A DNA stretch of 5,828 bases, taken from NCBI GenBank assembly GCA_029857855.1, contig JAOUGG010000200.1, positions 1-5,828 of the forward strand. Direction: 5' to 3'. Of the stretch, positions 1 through 5,828 are shown in pieces. Position 1 is the stretch's first letter. Each line of letters starts with the position of its first letter. The position numbers were made by a program, and so were the translations under genes. Below the pieces are notes generated by a model, which saw only the letters and a list, made by a program, of their open reading frames with translations, was not told the origin of the DNA and searched no databases. This DNA is from Acidimicrobiia bacterium (GTDB lineage Bacteria > Actinomycetota > Acidimicrobiia > Acidimicrobiales > SZUA-35).

Positions 1-1
1 C

Positions 2-1270
2 GACGGGATCAACGTCGTCGTCGAGGTCCACGAGGTGCTGGCCGCCATGTCGGCGTTCGCCGAGCAGGTCAGGAGCGGCGGGTGGCAGGGCGCAACCGGA
101 AAGCCGATCGAGACGGTGATCAGCATCGGCATCGGCGGCTCCGATCTCGGTCCGGCGATGGCCACCCGGGCGCTGCGTCCGTACGCTCGGCCGCCGCACA
201 CCGAGCGACCGCTCGATGTGCGGTTCGTGTCGAACATCGACCCGACTGATCTGTTCGAGGCGCTCCAGGGCGTCGACCCGGCCACCACCCTCTTCGTCAT
301 CGTGTCGAAGACGTTCGGCACGATCGAGACGCTCACCAACGCCCGTTCGGCTCGCTCCTGGTTGACCGACGGGCTCGGCGCCGATGCGGTCTCGAAACAT
401 TTTGTCGCCGTGTCGACCAACGCCGATCGGGTCGCCGAGTTCGGTATCGACACCGCCAACATGTTCGGCTTCTGGGACTGGGTGGGGGGCCGCTACTCGG
501 TCGACTCGGCGGTCGGCCTGTCGCTGATGCTGGCCGTCGGTCCCGACGGGTTCCGGTCGTTCCTCGACGGGATGCACGAGATGGACCGCCACTTCCAGGA
601 GGCACCACTCGGCCGCAACATCCCGGCCCTGATGGGCCTGATCGGCATCTGGTACAGCAACTTCGGCGGCGCCCAGTCGATGGCCGTCCTCCCCTACTCC
701 GATCACCTTTCGCGTTTCCCCGCCTACCTCCAACAGCTCGACATGGAAAGCAACGGCAAGGGTGTCGATCGCCACGGCCGTCCGGTCGAATTCGACACGG
801 GCCCGATCGTGTGGGGCGAGCCGGGAACCAACGGGCAGCACGCCTTCTATCAGCTGATCCATCAGGGAACCCGGTTGATACCGGCCGACTTCATCGGATT
901 CATCGAGGCCACGGACCCGATCGGCAACCACCACGACCTGCTGATGTCCAACTTCTTCGCCCAGACCGAAGCGCTGGCGTTCGGGCAGGACCACGACGAT
1001 CCCCAGCGCCGGTTCACCGGCAACCGGCCGACGACCACCATCCTGGCGGACCGGCTCGATCCGGCCACCCTGGGCCGTCTGATCGCCCTCTACGAGCACA
1101 AGGTGTTCACGCAGGGGGCGCTGTGGGGGATCAATTCGTTCGACCAGTTCGGCGTCGAGCTTGGTAAGGTCCTGGCCACGTCGATCGAGCCGGAACTCAC
1201 CTCGGATGGCGAGCTCGATCACGACTCCTCGACCAACGCCTTGATCCGGTACTACCGAGATCGCCGCTGA
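2..1270 (+). CDS. pgi: Glucose-6-phosphate isomerase, 5'-truncated by the window edge
   Basis: This cytoplasmic enzyme interconverts glucose 6-phosphate and fructose 6-phosphate in glycolysis and gluconeogenesis. The reading frame is open to the left edge: residues [12 protein letters not shown] precede the GTG at position 35 and match the family, so that GTG is internal and the true start is outside. The 422 visible residues compare with about 540-550 for the long bacterial form, so roughly 120-130 are missing. Visible motifs, in fragment numbering: [10 protein letters not shown] at 42-51 and SKTFGT at 102-107 (sugar-phosphate binding), signature one GGRYS at 162-166 with the catalytic-site Arg at 164, MESNGK with the base-catalyst Glu at 249, the ring-opening His at 280 in GTNGQHAF, and signature two [10 protein letters not shown] with Lys at 389. 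All expected catalytic residues in the visible part are present. No frameshift is seen and the C terminus looks complete. It converges on the downstream minus-strand tetR gene with a 36-base gap. Family assignment is essentially certain. Confidence 0.98.
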   Translation, partial: DGINVVVEVHEVLAAMSAFAEQVRSGGWQGATGKPIETVISIGIGGSDLGPAMATRALRPYARPPHTERPLDVRFVSNIDPTDLFEALQGVDPATTLFVIVSKTFGTIETLTNARSARSWLTDGLGADAVSKHFVAVSTNADRVAEFGIDTANMFGFWDWVGGRYSVDSAVGLSLMLAVGPDGFRSFLDGMHEMDRHFQEAPLGRNIPALMGLIGIWYSNFGGAQSMAVLPYSDHLSRFPAYLQQLDMESNGKGVDRHGRPVEFDTGPIVWGEPGTNGQHAFYQLIHQGTRLIPADFIGFIEATDPIGNHHDLLMSNFFAQTEALAFGQDHDDPQRRFTGNRPTTTILADRLDPATLGRLIALYEHKVFTQGALWGINSFDQFGVELGKVLATSIEPELTSDGELDHDSSTNALIRYYRDRR

Positions 1271-1306
1271 GACGCCATCGGCCGTGCGAACCTTTGGTTG
1301 AAACGG

Positions 1307-1948
1307 TCAGTCCACCGAGATACGGGCCTTCCACTGCTCCTGGATGTCATTCGTCACCACGATCAGCATCTCGAGGAGATCGCCACGATCCACCGGCTCG
1401 TCACGGCTCCACTGCAGCACCGCGGTTTCCGTGAATGAGACCCAGCTCCGCAGCAAGAGGCTGATCAGCGGATCGTCGGGCATGCCGGCTCGATCCCCGA
1501 TCAACTCGACCATCTGCATCCGGAACATTTCGAAGACCTGGCCGAAGTCCCGGTCGCCGGCGGCGTACGTCGCCAGGGTCTCGAAGGTCCGGGGCCGTTG
1601 CCGGACGTAGCCGATGAAGGCGTCGAGACCACGCCGCAACCGCTCATCGGCGTCGCCGTGTGCCGCCGCCTCGCCGATGATCCCGGCCAGCCCGGCCGCC
1701 ACCTCTGCCAGGCACGCCAGCTGCAGCTCCCGTACCGTCGGGAAATAGTGGAACACCAGGCCCCGGGACACGGCGGCGTCGGCCGCAACCCGGTCGACCG
1801 TCAAGTTGTCGAGCGGTTCGCTGACCAGCACGTCGACGCCTATCGACAGCAATTGCAGTCGGCGGGCGGCCGGCGAGAGCCTGGTTCTCTTTGGTCGATT
1901 CAACGATTTCGTCACTGGCTTCGGCGGTCTACCTTCCCGACTGTCCAT
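1307..1948 (-). CDS. TetR/AcrR-family transcriptional regulator
   Basis: This is a probable DNA-binding repressor with an N-terminal helix-turn-helix and a C-terminal ligand and dimerisation domain. From the ATG at 1948 it has 213 residues, a usual TetR length. The basic stretch RPKRTRLSPAARR (about 18-30) leads into helix 1; LTVDRVAADAAVSRGLVFHYF (about 49-69) is the helix-turn-helix with the HYF ending typical of the family. The rest is helical with no membrane segment and ends QWKARISVD. The ligand and targets cannot be read from sequence. The start is uncertain. ATG 2029 has GGGGG eight bases upstream but overlaps lhr by 32 bases and adds 27 residues not typical of the family. GTG 1915 would start just before the basic stretch. 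I chose 1948 because it is an ATG, clears the lhr stop by 49 bases and gives a normal N-terminal arm, although its ribosome binding site is weak. The gene lies 3' of lhr on the same strand and could be cotranscribed with it. Confidence 0.87.
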   Translation of the reverse strand: MDSREGRPPKPVTKSLNRPKRTRLSPAARRLQLLSIGVDVLVSEPLDNLTVDRVAADAAVSRGLVFHYFPTVRELQLACLAEVAAGLAGIIGEAAAHGDADERLRRGLDAFIGYVRQRPRTFETLATYAAGDRDFGQVFEMFRMQMVELIGDRAGMPDDPLISLLLRSWVSFTETAVLQWSRDEPVDRGDLLEMLIVVTNDIQEQWKARISVD

Positions 1949-1967
1949 CTGCCCGATCGGGCCGGAC
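1943..1967 (-). promoter_or_regulatory. Palindrome/potential hairpin at the tetR start (possible operator or leader structure)
   Basis: Positions 1951-1962 read GCCCGATCGGGC, a perfect 12-base palindrome ending two bases before the ATG at 1948. GTCC (1943-1946) and GGAC (1964-1967) flank it and can pair as an outer, asymmetrically spaced stem, so an RNA hairpin could enclose that ATG. TetR proteins usually bind palindromes and often repress their own gene, so an operator is conceivable. This is inference: a few 12-base palindromes are expected by chance in a GC-rich window this size. If the start at 2029 is the real one, the element is simply inside the coding sequence. It is not a convincing intrinsic terminator for lhr because no T-run follows on the minus strand. 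Confidence 0.2.
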
Positions 1968-1997
1968 GGCTCAGTCGCCGCTACGTTCAATCGCTGT

Positions 1998-4900
1998 TCA
2001 CCGTCGGTAGACCGGGCCCCGGTACCCATCGGAGAATCCCCCGGCGATCAGCGCCGTTCCCACGACCGGCTGCTCGACGATCGGCGCACCGTTGACCTTG
2101 CCGATCATCAACAAGGGTAGCTGTTTCCGATCGACCAGGCCGCGGAGCGCCCGCACCCAGCGATCGCTGCCAACGTCGGGTCCATCGGTGACACCGGGGA
2201 AGGTGACGAGGCTCTTTCCGCCCCGTTCGACGTAGACGATCGGTCTGCCCCGCTCGAGCACGACATAGGCTCCCACCGCCCGGGCAGGCCGACCCGGCGT
2301 TTCCGGCCACGGCAGCGCGGCGCCGTATGGCTGAGCGGGATCGACGGCCGCCAGCACCAGGAGTTCGCCGCCAACGTCGTCGCGGTCGCGGGAGTCCAGA
2401 TCGGTGACCCGGTGGTCGCGAAGCCGGTCGACCGCGCCGGGAAGCGCGAACTGGGCGGCCCCCAACCCGGAAACGAAGTAGCCCCGTCGGACTTGACCAC
2501 GATCCTCCAATTCCTTGAGCACCGGGTACACCCCGGCGAAGCCGCCGACAGCCCCCTCGGCCAGCGCCATCTCCCGGGTGACGACGCCGTAGCGTTCGAG
2601 GAGCTGAAGCGCTCGGGTGGTCGCCCGCTCGGTGGCCGACGCCGTCGGTGCCAGCAGCGATTGCACCAGGGACCAGCGACCGGTGGCCGACGGTGGACCG
2701 AGCCGCGACAGCGCCCGCAGGTTCGGACGCCCCGGACCGCGGCGGGCGCCACGTTTGGCCTTGCGGCGGTTCGGCGTCGACGGCGTCGCCCCGGCCAGCA
2801 GTGATCGCAGGGCGGTGAAGGAGTCGTTGGTGACCTCGCCGGCCCACACCAGATCCCAGAGGGCGGCCAGCACGGTTTGATCGTCGTAGTCGGCGGCCGT
2901 GGCCGAGGCCCAGGCCATCGCCACCAGGTCGGACCAGAAGGAGGCGCCGGATCGGGCCAGCCCCTCACGCAGAGCGACGTGGATCGGATCGTTGGGGCGG
3001 TCCTCGTCGTCGACCGCCGCGGGGTCGGGCACCAGCAGCGGAACCTGATCCCGCCAGACGAGCCGCAACCGGCCGTCGCCGACTCCGATCCCCCCGGCGC
3101 CGACCCACACCAGCTCACCGGCGGTGAGCAGCGTGTCGAGGTCGGACGGTTCGTAGCCACCCATGCGGGCGGGCAGGATGTCGTTCTCCAGGGCCGAGGC
3201 CGGAAGTGCCGCCCCCTGCAGGGTGGTGATGACCTCGGCCAGCGCCTCGACACCCCGTCGGCGGGACCCGACGTGTTGCCAGTCGGGCAGGAACCGGGCC
3301 AGCACGTCCTGCTCGACGGGTTCGACCTCCTTGCGCAGCGCGGCCAGCGACCGCCGCCGCAGGGTGCGCAGCACCTCGACGTGGCACCACTCCCGCTCGT
3401 GACCGTCGGGCCGGAACTCACCCCGCACCAGCCGACCCTCGCGCTCCAGAGCCAGCAGCGCCTCGGTGGCCCGCTCGGCGTCGAGCCCGACCCGGTCGAC
3501 CAGCTCGGTGACGAGAAACGGTCCGTTGGTGCGGGAATAGCGCGATACGAGGTCGGCGACGGGGTCGGCCACCGAGTCGGTGAATGCCGCCGGGAGACCG
3601 GGGGGCAACGCCACACCGAGGGCGTCGCGCAGACGGGAGGCATCGTCGGGAGCAGCGACCATCGCCTCACCGGCGACCACCACATCGATGATCCGCCGCT
3701 CCGCTCGGAGCTGTTCGACGGCCTCGACCGGGTTGATTCCGTCGGTTCGGAGGTCGAGGTCCGTCATGGTCAGCGGCCCGAGCCAGCGCAGCAGATCCTC
3801 AACGTGATCGACCGTGCGGGCCCGCCACTTCTCGGCCGTGCGTTGGAGCTCGGCCTGGAGGTCGGCGATGACCTCGGGATCGAGCAGCTCCCGGAGTTCC
3901 TCCGCTCCGAGCAGATCCCGCAGCAGGTCGCGGTCGAGCGACAGCGCGGCGGCCCGACGCTCGGCCAGCGGGGCGTCGCCCTCGTACATGTACTGGGCGA
4001 TCCAGCCGAACATCAGCGACTGAGCGAACGGCGATGCCGTGTCGGTGTCGACCTGGCGGACCTTGATCCGGCGGCTCCGCAGGTCGGACAGGACCGAGCG
4101 TAGGGCCGGAACGTCGAACACGTCGTTGACGCATTCCCGGCTGGCTTCGAGCAGGATCGGGAAGCTCGGATACTTGGCGGCCACCGCCAGCAGGTCGGCC
4201 GCCTTCTGTCGCTGCTGCCACAGAGGCGTGCGCTTGTCGGGTCGGAGCCGGGGCAGCAGCAGTGCGCGGGCCGCGCACTCCCGGAATCGGGAGGCGAACA
4301 ATGCCGTCTGGGGAAGTTGGGAGATCAGCAGCTCCTCGAGGTCGTCAGGGTCGATCAGGAGTTCGTCGACCGGAAGGCGGTCGACCGCTTCGGGCAGGCG
4401 GATGACGATGCCGTCATCCGACCACATCAGCTCGACGTCCCAGTCCCACTCGGTGGCCAGACGATGACGGAGCGCCATACCCCACGGGGCGTGCACCTGA
4501 GCGCCGAACGGGCTGAGCACACAGATCCGCCAGTCGCCGATCTCGTCACGGAACCGTTCGACCACGATGGTGCGATCGTCGGGAATGTAACCGGCGACCT
4601 CGACCTGCTCGTCGAGGAACATGAGCAGGTTGGCGGCGGCCAGCTCGTCGAGACCGTGACGGTCGAGCAGCCGCTCGCGGGCCGCGGCCGGGTCGAGGGC
4701 CCGGATCTCCCGCATGAACTCGCCCATGGCCCGCCCGAGTTCGAGGGGCCGGCCGGGTCCGTCGCCGTGCCAGAACGGCATCTTGCCCGGCTGGCCCGGC
4801 GCCGGGGTGACGACCACCCGTTCGTGGGTGATGTCCTCGATCCGCCAGGTGCTGGCACCCAGCAGAAACGTTTCGCCGGGGCGGGACTCGTAGACCATCT

Positions 4901-5828
4901 CCTCGTCCAGCTCGCCGACCCGGGTACCGTCGGGCAGGAACACGCCGTAGAGCCCTCGATCGGGGATGGTTCCTCCGGAGGTGACCGCCAGACGCTGGGC
5001 ACCGGGGCGGGCCCGGATCACCTGCTCAACCCGGTCCCACAGGATGCGGGGACGCAGTTCGGCGAACTCGTCGGATGGGTAGCGACCGGCGAGCAGATCG
5101 AGGGTGGCGAAGAGGGCCTCGTCGGAGATCTCGGCGAAGTTGGCCGCGCCCCGGACCATCTCGGTGAGATCGTCGACCGGCCAGTCGTCCATGGCCGCAG
5201 CGGCCACGATCTGCTGGGCGACGACGTCGAGCGGGTTCCTGGGATAGTGGGTCTCCTCGATGAGGCCCCGCTGCATCCGATCGACCACCACCGCCGACTC
5301 GACCAGATCTGCCCGGTGTTTGGGGAAGAACTTGGCCCGGCTCGGCACACCGACCTGGTGGCCGGCCCGGCCCGCCCGCTGGAGACCGCGGGCCACGGCA
5401 CCGGGTGACTCGACCTGCACCACGAGGTCGACGGCACCCATGTCGATACCGAGTTCGAGGGAGGAGGTGGCGACGAGACCCTTCAGCTCACCCCGCTTGA
5501 GGCGATCCTCGATGTCGAGGCGGCGCTCCCGGCTGAGTGACCCGTGGTGGGCCAGCACCAATTCCTGACCAGGTTCGGTCTCGGGCGGCGTGCCATCCGA
5601 CTCGGCACCCCGGTTTTCGCCGTCGGTGGCCAACTCGTTGAGCCGGGTGGCCAGGCGCTCGGCCAGGCGACGGGCGTTGACGAACACGATCGTCGACTGG
5701 TTCTCCTGCACCAGTTCGAGCAGCCGGGGATGCATCGACGGCCAGATCGATCTTCGGGCCAGGGAGGCGGCCTCGGGGGCCGACACCGGCAGGCCCTCGG
5801 GCCCCTTCTCCACCACCTCACCGAGACG
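1998..5828 (-). CDS. lhr: Lhr-type ATP-dependent DNA helicase (Superfamily 2), 5'-truncated by the window edge
   Basis: Lhr is a large ATP-driven 3'-to-5' single-strand DNA translocase that unwinds RNA:DNA and DNA duplexes and is linked to DNA repair. The frame is open to the right edge (RLGE precedes the GTG at 5816), so the start lies outside. The 1276 visible residues compare with about 1500 for mycobacterial Lhr. Missing are the first RecA domain with Walker A, the DEAD/DEIH box and SAT motif. Visible, in fragment numbering: RecA domain 2 from about 35, with TIVFVNARRLAERL (46-59), VATSSLELGIDMGAVDLV (119-136) and motif VI QRAGRAGH (150-157); then the winged-helix and Lhr-specific core with RPGAQRLAVTSGG, GELDEEMVYESRPGE and PFWHGDGPGRP. 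Its Trp 353 probably matches the DNA-stacking Trp of mycobacterial Lhr. FASRFRECAARALLLPR and SPFAQSLMFGWI close the core near residue 620. The remaining ~650 residues are the C-terminal domain of winged-helix repeats related to AlkZ/YcaQ, with a basic linker at about 1019-1044. No frameshift is seen. A TetR gene follows on the same strand. Confidence 0.97.
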   Translation of the reverse strand, partial: RLGEVVEKGPEGLPVSAPEAASLARRSIWPSMHPRLLELVQENQSTIVFVNARRLAERLATRLNELATDGENRGAESDGTPPETEPGQELVLAHHGSLSRERRLDIEDRLKRGELKGLVATSSLELGIDMGAVDLVVQVESPGAVARGLQRAGRAGHQVGVPSRAKFFPKHRADLVESAVVVDRMQRGLIEETHYPRNPLDVVAQQIVAAAAMDDWPVDDLTEMVRGAANFAEISDEALFATLDLLAGRYPSDEFAELRPRILWDRVEQVIRARPGAQRLAVTSGGTIPDRGLYGVFLPDGTRVGELDEEMVYESRPGETFLLGASTWRIEDITHERVVVTPAPGQPGKMPFWHGDGPGRPLELGRAMGEFMREIRALDPAAARERLLDRHGLDELAAANLLMFLDEQVEVAGYIPDDRTIVVERFRDEIGDWRICVLSPFGAQVHAPWGMALRHRLATEWDWDVELMWSDDGIVIRLPEAVDRLPVDELLIDPDDLEELLISQLPQTALFASRFRECAARALLLPRLRPDKRTPLWQQRQKAADLLAVAAKYPSFPILLEASRECVNDVFDVPALRSVLSDLRSRRIKVRQVDTDTASPFAQSLMFGWIAQYMYEGDAPLAERRAAALSLDRDLLRDLLGAEELRELLDPEVIADLQAELQRTAEKWRARTVDHVEDLLRWLGPLTMTDLDLRTDGINPVEAVEQLRAERRIIDVVVAGEAMVAAPDDASRLRDALGVALPPGLPAAFTDSVADPVADLVSRYSRTNGPFLVTELVDRVGLDAERATEALLALEREGRLVRGEFRPDGHEREWCHVEVLRTLRRRSLAALRKEVEPVEQDVLARFLPDWQHVGSRRRGVEALAEVITTLQGAALPASALENDILPARMGGYEPSDLDTLLTAGELVWVGAGGIGVGDGRLRLVWRDQVPLLVPDPAAVDDEDRPNDPIHVALREGLARSGASFWSDLVAMAWASATAADYDDQTVLAALWDLVWAGEVTNDSFTALRSLLAGATPSTPNRRKAKRGARRGPGRPNLRALSRLGPPSATGRWSLVQSLLAPTASATERATTRALQLLERYGVVTREMALAEGAVGGFAGVYPVLKELEDRGQVRRGYFVSGLGAAQFALPGAVDRLRDHRVTDLDSRDRDDVGGELLVLAAVDPAQPYGAALPWPETPGRPARAVGAYVVLERGRPIVYVERGGKSLVTFPGVTDGPDVGSDRWVRALRGLVDRKQLPLLMIGKVNGAPIVEQPVVGTALIAGGFSDGYRGPVYRR

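Noticed and set aside
35..37. GTG as the start of pgi
   Set aside because: The upstream residues match glucose-6-phosphate isomerase and the frame is open to the left edge, so the codon is internal.
1289..1299. AACC-TTT-GGTT mini-hairpin between pgi and tetR as a terminator
   Set aside because: The stem is only four pairs with two A-T pairs, and no T-run follows on either strand.
1598..2120. Plus-strand open frames opposite tetR and the lhr 3' end
   Set aside because: The minus-strand frame has a clear TetR helix-turn-helix. The plus-strand frames show no motif and no convincing ribosome binding site.
2108..3685. 525-codon minus-strand frame overlapping lhr in another phase
   Set aside because: Its composition is dominated by Pro, Arg, Ser, Trp and Cys, typical of a shifted frame of the true gene. 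The Lhr frame carries the conserved sequence.
2877..4103. 408-codon open frame on the plus strand, opposite lhr
   Set aside because: It lies wholly antisense to conserved Lhr sequence, shows no recognisable motif, and has the low-complexity Gly/Arg/Gln/Val composition typical of frames opposite GC-rich genes.
4366..4387. Repeated GTCGACCG octamer (4366-4373 and 4380-4387)
   Set aside because: Both copies encode the VDR/PVDE segment of Lhr. Short GTCGAC-rich repeats are common in this codon usage, and no array or spacing pattern is present.
4317..5408. 363-codon open frame on the plus strand, opposite lhr
   Set aside because: Antisense to the Lhr core and motif VI region. Its length is explained by the rarity of stop codons in GC-rich DNA; no family is recognisable.
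5814..5816. GTG as the start of lhr
   Set aside because: The frame stays open to the window edge, and the helicase would lack its whole ATP-binding RecA domain 1. This is a truncated view of a longer gene.

Overview
The window is a high-GC (roughly two-thirds G+C), densely coding piece of chromosome from what looks like an actinobacterium. Three lines point that way: codon third positions strongly biased to G/C, a full-length Lhr helicase of the mycobacterial type with its long C-terminal extension, and a TetR gene directly beside it. A lineage such as Acidimicrobiia would fit, but that is a guess from overall protein flavour and GC, not something the sequence proves.

Layout: (1) positions 2-1270, plus strand, hold the last 422 residues of glucose-6-phosphate isomerase (pgi), whose N-terminal part lies left of the window. 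(2) A 36-base gap (1271-1306) separates it from a convergent minus-strand gene. (3) Positions 1307-1948 (or up to 2029, depending on the start) encode a TetR/AcrR-family regulator on the minus strand. (4) Positions 1998-5828, minus strand, encode the last 1276 residues of Lhr, a large Superfamily 2 DNA helicase. Its first RecA domain (Walker A, DEAD/DEIH box, SAT motif) lies right of the window. No stretch over 300 bases is without a gene. I see no tRNA, rRNA, CRISPR array, insertion sequence or phage gene.

How the parts relate: pgi is a central-carbon enzyme (glycolysis and gluconeogenesis) and has no evident link with the other two. lhr and tetR run in the same direction, with tetR 3' of lhr, separated by 49 bases or overlapping by 32 bases depending on the tetR start, so they may share a transcript. 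Lhr is a 3'-to-5' translocase and helicase tied to DNA repair in mycobacteria. As I recall, a TetR-family gene also neighbours lhr in Mycobacterium tuberculosis, which makes the pairing the most interesting point here.

Overall this is an ordinary housekeeping region. I found no evidence for a new system. The items worth a second look are the tetR-lhr pairing, the uncertain tetR start with a lower-GC patch and a 12-base palindrome next to it, and the C-terminal domain of Lhr.
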